From Xanthomonas campestris pv. badrii (lineage in GTDB: Bacteria; Pseudomonadota; Gammaproteobacteria; Xanthomonadales; Xanthomonadaceae): 64,000 nucleotides of DNA. The stretch covers positions 1,674,001-1,738,000 of the forward strand of contig NZ_CP051651.1 of NCBI RefSeq assembly GCF_012848175.1, read 5' to 3'. The translations under genes were made by a program, and so were the position numbers. Positions 55,501-63,804 of this stretch are shown in pieces; position 1 is the first letter of the stretch; every line of letters begins with the position of its first letter. The notes below the pieces were generated by a model. It was given only the letters and a program-made list of their open reading frames with translations, was not told where the DNA came from and searched no databases.

Positions 55501-58500
55501 CAGCCTGCGTGCCGGCGACATCAGCGTGGCCGGCACCGTGGGCGCCGGGATTGCGGCCGATGGCAATCTGGGGACGGGAAGCACCCTGAGCCTGGTCGCA
55601 GATCGTCAACTGGGCGTGTCCGGCAAGCTGCTGGCAGGGGGCAATCTGCTGCTGCAGGGCGGTCAGCTGGGCCTTGCCGGTGCCAACACGCGTGCCACCG
55701 GCAATGCGGTCCTCACCACTGCCGGAAGCCTCGATCATCGTGGCGCCGATCTGCTTGCCGGTGGCAGCTTGACCGTCCAGGCCGGCGGTACCATCGATAA
55801 CAGCCGGCTCAATGCGGTTGGCGGCCAGATGCAGGCCAGCCAGCTCGCCATCGACGGTGGCAGTTTGAACAATGCCGGTGGTCGCCTGGTACAGAGCGGC
55901 GCCGGTCTGACCCGTGTCAGCATCGGCGCTGCCATCGACAACACCGCCGGCACCCTTGCCAGTAATGGTCAGGATCTGACCATCACGGCGGCAAGCCTGG
56001 AGAATGCACAGGGGCGGATCGAGCATGCCGGTAGCGGCAACCTGTCGGTCACCAGCCGCGGCGCGCTGGGTAACAGCAGTGGACGCATCCTCACCCAGGG
56101 CCAGCTCACCCTGGGTGCGAGCAGCGGGTTGAACAACCAGAGCGGCACCATCGCCGCGGCCGGCGATGCAACACTGACGGCGGCCAGCCTCAACAACACT
56201 GGTGGTTCGGTCGCCGCACGCGGCCTGACCGTACAGACGGGCGGTGCCGCCGATAACCGTAACGGCCTGCTGCAGGCCAGTGGCGGCGCGTTGACCCTGC
56301 GTGCCGACAGCCTCAGCAATGCCGGCGGCCTCGTGCAGGCGGTTGCCAACGGCGGGGCAGGCGGCAGCTTGCGTGTGGAACTCAACCGTGGCCTGGATAA
56401 CGGCAACGGCATCATCGGCGCCAGTGTCGATGCGGTAATCACGGCGGAGAACATCAGCAGCACCGGCGGCAGCCTGCAAGCGGCACGCGACCTCAATGTC
56501 ACTGCGCGCGGCCAGCTGGACAATCACCAGGGCGGCAAGCTCAGTGCCGGGCGCGATCTCAACCTCGCCGTCGCAGGCGCGCTACTCAACAGTGGCGGCC
56601 AGCTCGATGCCGGCAATACGCTCACCGCCTCCGGCGGGCTGATCGACAACACGCAAGGCAGCATCGTCAACAACGGTGGCGGGCTGACGCGTATCACCAC
56701 CGGCGGCGCCCTGACCAACAGCAGCGGCAATCTGGGCGGCCGCGGCAGCGTGGTCATCGATGCGGCCAGCATCGCCAACAATGGCGGCCAGCTTGTGGCC
56801 GGTGGCGATCTGATCGCCAACACCAATGGCTTGAACAACCAGGGCGGCAACGTCTATGCCGGCGCAAGCTTCCTGCTGCAGCGCGCCGGCGCCACGCTGG
56901 ACAACCGCAACGGCAAGATCAAGGCCGAACAAGCGGTCCGCCTGAATCTGCAGAGCCTGAGCAACGCCGGTGGCCAGATCGGCGCAGGCAGCACGACAGG
57001 CGGTGCCGGCGATGTGGTGATCGATACCGTGGGCTTCGATGGCGGCGGCAGCATCCTGGCGCAGAACCTGCTGGATCTGACCCTGCGCAGCGACTACACC
57101 CATCGTGCCGGCGCAGACCTGGTCAGCAATGGCGATTTCAACCTGCGCGTGGGCGGCAACCTCGTCAACGAATCCACGCTCAAGGCCGCACGTGCGCTGG
57201 ACATCACTGCCAGCAGCATCACCAACCGCGCCGGCGCCAGCATCCTGTCCAACGACACCCGCCTCAATGGCGGCAATGTCATCGACAACGCCGGCAGCAT
57301 TTCCGGTAACGGTGCCTTGTCGCTGGTTGCCAACAGCGTCTACAACACCGGCAGCATCGTGGGTGGCAATGTGTCGGTGAATACCGGCACGCTGGTCAAC
57401 GGCGCCGATCTCGGCGGCGCGACCGACAATGCCGCCTACGGCTCGGCCTTGCTCGGCTCCACCGGCAACATGAACCTTGTCGTGCGCGACCAGCTGCTCA
57501 ACCGCGACGCGCGCATCTTCAGCCTGGGCAATATCGCGATTGGTGGCGCGCAGGATGGTGGCGGCACCCTGGTGGCGCGTACTGGGGTGGTGAATAACCT
57601 CTCGGGCAGTATCGAGGCTGATGGGAGTGTTCTGATTGCGGCCAATCAGCTGAACAATCGTCGGCGGGTGATCAATACGACCAGCGTGTCGACCGATCCT
57701 GGTAGCGACGATGTCTACTCGGGTGGCGAGCTTATCGAAAGCAAGGCGATCCGGAATATACAGGGCGCACGCGCGCCCTATCCCTACACAGGACTCGCAC
57801 CCGGTATTTATCGCAACTATCAGGTGATCCAGCAGGAGCAGCTGTCATCCGCAAGCGCGGAGGGGAAGATTGCAGCGGGTGGAAACATCTTGCTGTCGGG
57901 AAGCGTTACGAATAACGCCTCGACCATCGCTGCAGCCGGCCTGTTCGCTGCCAATCAGCGAGGTCTTGGTGGGCTTTCGGATGCGATGATCAATGGCGGT
58001 GAGCAACTGCTCAACCAGGCGCTAGCGTTGAATCAGGTGGTCCGGCAAAGCGATGTGGAACACATCGTTACCGCGATCACCAATGACTGCATGCAGCCGG
58101 TTGGGCAGAAGGTCGTTTGCTACTACGAGGAAGAGGACCAGAGGCTCAGCTCTTCAACGACGAGTAACAGCTATCTCGCCCTAGGCGCCAGCATGACCGG
58201 CGGTCAAGGCGTGAGCATCAATGGCGCCAATATCAGCAATGGCGCTGTCGGTAGCGACGGGCGGGCAGTCAGTGGTGCATCGCTTGCCGCAGTCGGCGGC
58301 CAGGGTGGACTCAGCGGACGTGGCAGGCAGACTGCTGGAAGCGTCGGTGGCCAGACGGTCGTCGGTCGTGCCAACGGGGGCGCGGACAGCATCCGTGTTG
58401 CCACCGCCACCAACGGCAACGCAGGCACTCAGGTCGGCGCCAACACCCAGGACGCCGCGCTCGCCACGTCGGGCGGCATCGTCAAGATGTCGGTCGCACC

Positions 58501-61500
58501 GGTGATGTCCAACGACAGTGGCCTGGTGCGCAGCACGGTCGATCAGACTGATGTGCAACCCACCGCAGCTGGTAGCGGTGTCACGGCAGGTGCGAACGAA
58601 ACCCGCACGCGTGTCGACCCCGCCACCATCCCCGTCACTAATATCGTGGGCGGTGGCCAGACCTCGCTGACGCAGATCGATCTGCCCATCGGCGGCTTGT
58701 ATCGCCTGTCCAATGGCACGGCCACCGACCGCACGGCGATGGGCCGCGCAGCCACCGGCTTGGGCGGCATCAACGCCTGGCGCAGCAATGGCCCGGGCCG
58801 TCGCTACCTGATCGAGACCGATCCGCGCTTCGTCAACTACGACAATTTCATCAGCAGCGACTTCCTGCTGGACAAGCTGGGCGTAGACCCGGAGTGGACC
58901 CAGACCCGCCTGGGCGACGGCTTCTATGAGCAGCGCCTGGTGCTGGACCAGATCACCCAGCTCACCGGCCGTCGCTACCTGGGCAACTACGCCGATGGCG
59001 TGGCGCAATACCGTGCCTTGCTCGAGTCCGGCGTGGCCGCTGCAGGCCAGCTGCAGTTGAGCATGGGCGTGGGCCTCACCGCCGCGCAGGCGGCGGCGCT
59101 CACGCAGGACATCGTGTGGATGGTGGAGCAGGACTACCAAGGCCAGAAGGTGCTGGTGCCGGTGGTCTACCTGGCCTCCAACTCGCTGCAGTTGCGCGGC
59201 AATGGCGCCTTGATCGCCGGCGGCAACGTCGAGCTCAACGCCACCAACGCCATGAGCAACCAGGGCGTGATCGCCGGTGCCGATGTCAGCGTCACCGCCG
59301 GCAACCTGCTCAACCAGGGCCGTATCAGCGGCACCGGCACCGTGGCATTGGAAGCGCGCAACGACCTGCTCAACCAGGGCCAGATCCAGGGCCGCGATGT
59401 GGGGCTTGCGGCCGGCAACAATCTGGTTAGCGAAGCGGCCAAAGCCGTCAATGGCGTCGGCATCCTGTCGGGCATCAGTGCCAGCAACACCTTGCAACTG
59501 ATGGCCGGCAATGACATGACCCTGACCGGCACCCGCGTGCAGGCGGGCGGCAGTGCGGCGCTGAGTGCAGGCAATAATCTGAGCCTCACGCCTAGTGCCT
59601 TGCGCGACGACAATGGCCTGCTGCGTGGCGGCGATGCCGTGTCACTCGTCACGGGTAAAGACCTGATCGTGTCCGCAGGCAACGACCTGCAACTGCATGG
59701 CGTCAGCATCAACGCCGGCGGCAGCGCCGCCTTGCAGGCCGGCAACAACCTCTCGCTGACCCCGCTCACCGGTCTGGATGGCAAGGCCGGTACGCGCACC
59801 AGCATCAGCACCGGTGAGAGCCTGCAGCTGACCGCTGGCAACGACCTGACCATCCGTCAGGCCGAGGTCAAGGCGGGCGGTGATCTGATTGCCGCAGCAG
59901 GCAACAACCTCAACGTCGAGTCCGTGCTCAACGACAGCGAGACCAACAGCTACAACTCGCGCAACGGCAAGACCCGCGTTACTACCACGACCACGACACA
60001 AACCATCGACCAACAGGCGCTCACCGCCGGCGGCAACCTGATCCTCAGCGCCGGCAACGACGTCAATCTGGTCGCTGCCAAGCTCGATGCAGGCAAGGGG
60101 CTGGGGGTCAGCGCCGGCAACGACATCAATGCCAGCACGCTGACCACGGTGGACACCAGGGATGTCCTGGAAACGCGCAAGCGCTTCAAGCAAACCACCA
60201 GCACCAGCGACGAAACCGTCCACGGCACAGAGTTCAGCGCGGGTGGCAACCTCGCCATGCAGGCGGGCAACGACATCACCCTGACCGCCGCATCGGCCGC
60301 CACCAAGGACGGCGGCATCACCCTGGCCGCCGGCAACGACGTCAATCTGCTCGCCGCCAGCGAGCAGCACGATGCCGTGCAGGACATGACCAAGAAGAAG
60401 AAGGGCACGTTCAGCAGCAAGACCACGACGACGCATGACGAGTGGCACGACAACGTGGCGGTCACCACCACGCTCAGTGGCGATACGGTGCAGATCGCGG
60501 CGGGTAACGATCTGCTGTCGCAGGGTGCACAGGTCGCTAGCACTGGCGATGTGGTGTTGGCCGCCGGTAACAACCTGACGCTGGACACGGTGCAGAACAC
60601 CCGCAGCGAGGAGCATGAGAAGACCGTCAAGAAGTCAGGTCTATACGGCGGCGGCGGATTCAGCGTCGCCCTGGGCGTCACCAAGAAAACCGATGGTCTG
60701 GACGTTACCGAGGTCAGCAACACCGGCAGCCTGGTCGGCAGCACCGACGGCTCGGTGACGATGACTGCTGGCAACAAGGTGTCCGTCACCGGTAGCGATG
60801 TACTGAGCGCCACCAGAACCACCATCGTGGGCAAAGAGGTCTCCATTGCCGCGGCGGAAAACACCGTGGACACGGTGCAGACATCCAAGCAGCAGAGTGC
60901 GGGTCTTACGTTGGGGCTGACCGGTGCAGCGGTCGAGGCAGCCCAAGCGGCGTATATGGCGACCAAACGCGGGTCGGAAGTAGAGGATGACCGCCTCAAG
61001 GCGCTCTATGCGGCCAAGACGGCATACGCCGTCAGCGATGCGGTAAGTGCTTACCAGGCACCGCCGACCAGCGGCGGCCAGGATGCCGTCAGCTTGAAGA
61101 TCGCCCTCGGTGCCAGCAGCGCGTCGAGCAAGACGACCACGCACGACGAAACTACTGGCGGCAGCCGCATCCTCAGCGACGGCAACGTGACCATCGCCGC
61201 CACCGACGGCGACCTCAATGTGATCGGAAGCCAGATCAACGGCCAGAACGTGACGTTGGCGGCGGCCAACAATCTCAACCTGCTCAGCAACAAGGAAACC
61301 AATACCAGCAAGTCGGAGAACAAGAACGGCGGCGGCGAGATCGGTGTGAGCGTCGGCACCACCACCGGCTTCTATGTGAGTGCCTACGCTGGAAAGGGCA
61401 GTGCCAAGGGCAACAGCGAGTTGCACACCGAAAGCGTCGTGACGGCCAAGGACACGCTGACCCTGGACAGCGGTAACGACACCAAGATCAAGGGCGCGCA

Positions 61501-63802
61501 GGTGATCGGCGACACCGTGCTGGCCAAGATCGGCGGCGACTTGCTGATCCAGAGCGAACAGGACACCGAAGACTACAAGAGCAAGCAGCAGCAGGCGGGC
61601 GTCAAGCTGGTTTATGGCGTCAGCGGCAGCAGCGCCAGCTACAGCCAGCAGAAGGTCAACAGCAGCTACACCAGCGTCAATGAGCAGAGCGGCATCCAGG
61701 CCGGCAATGGCGGTTTCGATATCACGGTGGGCGGAAACACGCACCTGATCGGCGGCGCCATCGCCAGCACGGCCGATGCAACGCTGAACCGCCTGTCCAC
61801 CGGCAGCCTGACGGTGGAGGACTTGCAGAACAAGGCGGAGTACAAGGCTGGCGGATTTGGAGTCGGCACAGGCGATTGGCAATCCGTGGCAGCCGGTGCG
61901 GCGTTGAGTCTGGCGGGTAATCAGACCGGAAGTAGCAGCAGTACAACCAGGAGCGACATTGCTGCGGGCAGTGTCGAGGTGCGCAACGGGGACTCGACTG
62001 CTCTGGCTGGTCTGGATCGCAGCGCTACGGAACTGCAGCAGAGCGGGCTGAACCAGATCTTCGATGAGAAGAAGGTTGCGGAACAGCAAGAACTGGCGCA
62101 AGTCGCCGGCGAGGTCGCGTTTAGGTCGGCCAAGGAACTCATTTCCTACAAGAGGGAGCAAGCGGCTGCAGACGCAGAACAGGCCATGGCCGATCTGGAA
62201 GCGGCCAAGGGTGATCCGGACGCGACGGCAACGGCGAAGGCACGCCTGCTCGCAGCCAATGACCAACTCGCGAAATGGAACGACGCGGGAGCTGCAAAGC
62301 AGATCACCCAAGTGACTGCGGGCGCACTGGCTGCTGCTGTCTCTGGCGGCAATGTCCTGAGCGCAGCCGGTGGCGTGTTGATGAACGAAACGTTGTTGCC
62401 GAAGTTCGCTGACGCATTGCAAAAGGGCGGCATACAGCCGGGGAGTGGTGCCGAGGCCACATTGATGAGTGGCCTTGGAGCGCTACTCGGCGCTGCGGGC
62501 GGTCTCCTGGGTGGCGATGTGCAGGCTGGCGCAGCGTCGGGCAATGCGGTCCAGACCTATGGTTACTACGACTATCGCGAAGGGCGTGCGCAACGGCAGG
62601 CGATGGCTGCCGAGGCATTGAAGAATGTCGGGATCACTGATCCCAACGAAGTTGCCGGTGTCAATGCACTTCTCGATAACTGCGTGAAGCTCGGCTGCGA
62701 TCCGGACAAGCTAGTCCTGTTGCTCAAATCGCCGGATGCAGCATCAACGCTGCGAGAGCTCGCGCAACCTGAGAGCGTTGCCTTCCAGCGCTATGGCAAG
62801 GGCTTCAATGAGCTAGACGAACAGCAGCGCAAAGATGTTATTAACCACATTCCAACGGGAGAAGTCAGCGTTGGTGCTATTGAAAAAAACCCGGTTGGGA
62901 CCGTCACCGTTGGAGCTGTGGGAAGTGCTCATGCAGATGGCACAGCTGCTTCTAACACTGAGGGAGCTAACCATTCACAGGAAATCGCGGACTCGCAGCA
63001 ATCGCAAGATGAAAATTTAAGACTGAAGGGGGCGACGGTTGTCTCCAATCTCGCCATCGCAGGTGGGAAGAAGGTAGAGCAGTTCAAGAACTGGCTGGGC
63101 GAAGACAATGCAGAGACTGCTGCGCTGGTCTTGATGGCGGCGGCAGGTGGCCCGGTGAAGACGTTGGGCAGTACACTGTGGGCGGCGACACCGATAGCGG
63201 GGTATTTTTCGGAAAAGAAAGAGGAGTATCTGGTCAATCCGTTGACACCGTTCATCGGCGCCAACGCATTTGGTGCTGTGACCGATCGTGATCAGCAAGC
63301 GGTGCAGCCTGCGAGCCATGCGACTAGCTCGATGCTTGTGGACACGCTGCTGTCGTCGCTTGGTGTACTGGGTACCAAAGCCGGTGCGATCGGCATCATT
63401 AAGAGTAGCGATGGATTTTCGGGGGCAGTGAAAGATGCTGAGGAACATATCTCTCTCCCCAGTGCACAAGAGTTAACTGCTGCAATCACCCAAGAAAGTT
63501 CGGAAATTATTACAAGGAATGTAGATCCGAAAATTTTGATTGGAAGGCAGGGCCGAGATGAGATTTCAGGATCACAAGTGAAGCGATTTACGAAAGACAT
63601 GAAAGCTAATGGCTATGATGTGAATCACCCCATCGACGTGGCTAAAGTTGACGGAAAGTTGATTATTATTGATGGACACCACCGGGCACTTGCCGCTCCA
63701 AGAGCTGGTATTAAAGAGGTTCCGGTCAACGTGCATAACGTGACTAGAGAAGAGGCGGATCAGCTGATGCGAGAAGCTGCAGAAGCCCGGGGAGGACGCT
63801 AG
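49574..63802 (+). CDS. TpsA/CdiA-like giant exoprotein with C-terminal ParB-like toxin domain
   Basis: A 4742-residue two-partner-secretion protein. The ATG at 49574 follows AGAGGGAA and starts a long signal peptide ending FPAWA. The TPS domain shows ARGISHNRYSTFNV and VIANPNGISCDGCGFLNTSR (NPNG near residue 147). FHA-type beta-helix repeats run from about residue 276 to 2675, including four 258-residue units. A variable Gly/Thr/Asn-rich stretch follows. Then comes the conserved segment LIETDPRFVNYDNFISSDF through YQGQKVLVPVVYL (about 3075-3200) seen at the start of the FHA-2 region of CdiA proteins, then AGNDIN-type FHA-2 repeats to about 3850. A helical pretoxin region leads to the final 100 residues with IDGHHRALAAPRAG (DGHHR at 4700-4704), the ParB/sulfiredoxin nuclease motif. 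No VENN motif is seen. The last kilobase is more AT-rich than the rest, as expected for a swapped toxin module. Confidence 0.92.
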   Translation: MDIEAMSVRGYVVEQGKRALAVLLCFTVTWTSFPAWAQVAPTPNPGGQTPGQQVAANGVPVVDIVAPNARGISHNRYSTFNVGPNGLILNNSAQISKTELGGYVAGNNNLQRSGAASLILNEVTSASSRLQGYTEIAGAKAQVVIANPNGISCDGCGFLNTSRVTLTTGTPNLGSDGALNGFSITGGALSIGSNGLDAFNVDRLDLLSRQLSVDGSIWTRELVASAGTGRVNVDGMLLDVLPGTDGAAPSIGIDVAQLGGMYAERIRLIATEAGVGVVSRGTLAAQSGDLQIDSAGQVSLSGTTVARDGVNVRAAGDLDQRGVLGSQQGDVDLRGAQLRLSGDLVAAGALTAQASGTLQHAGRSSAGTIRLFGSELNADGSLHSTGALELGADGLLRSGGVAYGGAGADLRAASIALSGTLQSGGAIALNANSIDAVGTLDAATALRVIGNGNVRMGGLAQAGQGVQLQAGGRLGVQGQLVAADAVALSAGAVDLAQRAAVSAGTDLDLRSTAALTNAGSVYAGRDLRLQAGNVASAGSITAARDAQLAVAADFVNSGTVVAGNALTVDAAQLESRGDIGSQRGDTSLRARGGIALGGNAVAGGALAVDAGSAAQLSGAVNAARVTLRSGGNAEVSGSLQTIRGDVAMLAGGELVNSALVSAAGAIDLQADGALRQRGQLRSASALQLGGGTVEHDGVIDAGADLRVASATDLALNGTLQSAGAATLQAGNALENRANLVANGTLQVDAASLRNVQGAALSSNADAVVRTSGVLDNAGSLYGADAVQLAAGTLLQSGRIGAGNTLTATVGDAFDNTGNVVARNALQIDAGSLRSDGQLGSETGSVRLASQGDLRVQGVTAAATSLQASAGGDLQQAGALTGQSVALMAGRDLTTAGTVQASALDLQAQRALTFAAQGQVQGDASVRASSVATRQDAVLQTGGALTLEGGAVDSRGTLDAGTDLQIRSQGDLALAGVAQGGRDVQLTAANAFNNAAHVVAGRDLTVQAQQLDNAAAGVLAGEGDVAVTTVAQLANAGRLQAGGDVQLTSAALDQSGSVSAGKALNVAVAGTLDNRGSLIARDGLLVDAALLRSSGQLGSERADVTLASQADIQLGGVVAAATALRANAGGDLQQSGTLTARSLALQAGRDLAVNGAVQSASTLDLQAERTLTVNGQTSSTGNTALTGVAVTTGSAAVVKSGADITLDGSAIDSRGALDAAGDLSVRSAGDLALGGVAQAGRDVTLAADGALRNWAQVIAARDLDVRAASVDNAADATLGALRDLRIDVAGTLENSGTLHGERGLALSTGALLQRGRLYSGDAISIASTGAFENVGQLVSGKDLTIAAGNIVSNGQLGSVTGALTLTSQNAIDLRGVVSAATALQATAAGDLLQAGTLSAQTVGLQAGRDLTAGGTLQSASTLDLQAQRVLALNGQAQAGSVAALRGGSITTGEAAVLKSAGLITLDGAAIDSRGTLDAGSDLRVTSTGGLALAGVAQANRDVVLNATGGLSNAAQVIAGRDLSVQAGTVTNAASGALAAEGAVTLTTGALQNAGSVHSGGDLRITAASLDQSGTANAGKALTATVTGALDNRGSLIAADGLVVDAGTLRSSGQLGSQTATVDLTSRGEMTLQGVVAAATTLQATAAGDLQQGGSLKAQSVALHAGRDLVAAGTLQSASTLDLQAQRMLALNGQASSVGDATLRAATVSTAQAAVLQAGGAISLDGAAIDSRGALDASTDLNLRSTGNLAVAGVAQADRAVVLSAAGTLTNAAQVVAGQNLSVTAASASNTGTGVLLAQGDTTLTTAGLLDNAGAIRAGNQLTLGVGALRQTGQAYGLQRLGLTASGAVDNRGDLIGGNGLRVEAGQLSSSGQLGSERGDVALISRGNLQLDGNLAAAAAFSAQADGSLSQSGRLSAGSSLDLHSKGDLTVAGQLSGQQTTLTSDAVLRQQGVVSGATVGLQGARIEHAGQTTAAGNLSLRAGDISVAGTVGAGIAADGNLGTGSTLSLVADRQLGVSGKLLAGGNLLLQGGQLGLAGANTRATGNAVLTTAGSLDHRGADLLAGGSLTVQAGGTIDNSRLNAVGGQMQASQLAIDGGSLNNAGGRLVQSGAGLTRVSIGAAIDNTAGTLASNGQDLTITAASLENAQGRIEHAGSGNLSVTSRGALGNSSGRILTQGQLTLGASSGLNNQSGTIAAAGDATLTAASLNNTGGSVAARGLTVQTGGAADNRNGLLQASGGALTLRADSLSNAGGLVQAVANGGAGGSLRVELNRGLDNGNGIIGASVDAVITAENISSTGGSLQAARDLNVTARGQLDNHQGGKLSAGRDLNLAVAGALLNSGGQLDAGNTLTASGGLIDNTQGSIVNNGGGLTRITTGGALTNSSGNLGGRGSVVIDAASIANNGGQLVAGGDLIANTNGLNNQGGNVYAGASFLLQRAGATLDNRNGKIKAEQAVRLNLQSLSNAGGQIGAGSTTGGAGDVVIDTVGFDGGGSILAQNLLDLTLRSDYTHRAGADLVSNGDFNLRVGGNLVNESTLKAARALDITASSITNRAGASILSNDTRLNGGNVIDNAGSISGNGALSLVANSVYNTGSIVGGNVSVNTGTLVNGADLGGATDNAAYGSALLGSTGNMNLVVRDQLLNRDARIFSLGNIAIGGAQDGGGTLVARTGVVNNLSGSIEADGSVLIAANQLNNRRRVINTTSVSTDPGSDDVYSGGELIESKAIRNIQGARAPYPYTGLAPGIYRNYQVIQQEQLSSASAEGKIAAGGNILLSGSVTNNASTIAAAGLFAANQRGLGGLSDAMINGGEQLLNQALALNQVVRQSDVEHIVTAITNDCMQPVGQKVVCYYEEEDQRLSSSTTSNSYLALGASMTGGQGVSINGANISNGAVGSDGRAVSGASLAAVGGQGGLSGRGRQTAGSVGGQTVVGRANGGADSIRVATATNGNAGTQVGANTQDAALATSGGIVKMSVAPVMSNDSGLVRSTVDQTDVQPTAAGSGVTAGANETRTRVDPATIPVTNIVGGGQTSLTQIDLPIGGLYRLSNGTATDRTAMGRAATGLGGINAWRSNGPGRRYLIETDPRFVNYDNFISSDFLLDKLGVDPEWTQTRLGDGFYEQRLVLDQITQLTGRRYLGNYADGVAQYRALLESGVAAAGQLQLSMGVGLTAAQAAALTQDIVWMVEQDYQGQKVLVPVVYLASNSLQLRGNGALIAGGNVELNATNAMSNQGVIAGADVSVTAGNLLNQGRISGTGTVALEARNDLLNQGQIQGRDVGLAAGNNLVSEAAKAVNGVGILSGISASNTLQLMAGNDMTLTGTRVQAGGSAALSAGNNLSLTPSALRDDNGLLRGGDAVSLVTGKDLIVSAGNDLQLHGVSINAGGSAALQAGNNLSLTPLTGLDGKAGTRTSISTGESLQLTAGNDLTIRQAEVKAGGDLIAAAGNNLNVESVLNDSETNSYNSRNGKTRVTTTTTTQTIDQQALTAGGNLILSAGNDVNLVAAKLDAGKGLGVSAGNDINASTLTTVDTRDVLETRKRFKQTTSTSDETVHGTEFSAGGNLAMQAGNDITLTAASAATKDGGITLAAGNDVNLLAASEQHDAVQDMTKKKKGTFSSKTTTTHDEWHDNVAVTTTLSGDTVQIAAGNDLLSQGAQVASTGDVVLAAGNNLTLDTVQNTRSEEHEKTVKKSGLYGGGGFSVALGVTKKTDGLDVTEVSNTGSLVGSTDGSVTMTAGNKVSVTGSDVLSATRTTIVGKEVSIAAAENTVDTVQTSKQQSAGLTLGLTGAAVEAAQAAYMATKRGSEVEDDRLKALYAAKTAYAVSDAVSAYQAPPTSGGQDAVSLKIALGASSASSKTTTHDETTGGSRILSDGNVTIAATDGDLNVIGSQINGQNVTLAAANNLNLLSNKETNTSKSENKNGGGEIGVSVGTTTGFYVSAYAGKGSAKGNSELHTESVVTAKDTLTLDSGNDTKIKGAQVIGDTVLAKIGGDLLIQSEQDTEDYKSKQQQAGVKLVYGVSGSSASYSQQKVNSSYTSVNEQSGIQAGNGGFDITVGGNTHLIGGAIASTADATLNRLSTGSLTVEDLQNKAEYKAGGFGVGTGDWQSVAAGAALSLAGNQTGSSSSTTRSDIAAGSVEVRNGDSTALAGLDRSATELQQSGLNQIFDEKKVAEQQELAQVAGEVAFRSAKELISYKREQAAADAEQAMADLEAAKGDPDATATAKARLLAANDQLAKWNDAGAAKQITQVTAGALAAAVSGGNVLSAAGGVLMNETLLPKFADALQKGGIQPGSGAEATLMSGLGALLGAAGGLLGGDVQAGAASGNAVQTYGYYDYREGRAQRQAMAAEALKNVGITDPNEVAGVNALLDNCVKLGCDPDKLVLLLKSPDAASTLRELAQPESVAFQRYGKGFNELDEQQRKDVINHIPTGEVSVGAIEKNPVGTVTVGAVGSAHADGTAASNTEGANHSQEIADSQQSQDENLRLKGATVVSNLAIAGGKKVEQFKNWLGEDNAETAALVLMAAAGGPVKTLGSTLWAATPIAGYFSEKKEEYLVNPLTPFIGANAFGAVTDRDQQAVQPASHATSSMLVDTLLSSLGVLGTKAGAIGIIKSSDGFSGAVKDAEEHISLPSAQELTAAITQESSEIITRNVDPKILIGRQGRDEISGSQVKRFTKDMKANGYDVNHPIDVAKVDGKLIIIDGHHRALAAPRAGIKEVPVNVHNVTREEADQLMREAAEARGGR
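52001..55101 (+). repeat. Four long internal repeats of about 258 residues in tpsA
   Basis: The phrase around LDLQAQRALTF recurs at 52280, 53057, 53834 and 54608, spacing 777, 777 and 774 bases. Each unit runs from a GxLDNRGSLIA-type phrase through QLGSxxxxVxLxSQ, AGDLQQxGTL, LQAGRDL, AVxxxAxDSRGxLDAxxDL to AGVAQxxRDV. Unit borders are near 52001, 52775, 53552, 54326 and 55101. It is a higher-order repeat on top of the roughly 20-residue helix coils. Confidence 0.8.
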
Positions 63803-63804
63803 GT

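Noticed and set aside
52166..56527. Very long minus-strand open frame (about 1450 codons) inside tpsA
   Set aside because: It is the antisense shadow of a GC-rich, stop-poor repetitive gene. The plus-strand reading has a full TPS architecture, while the antisense reading has no recognisable domain.
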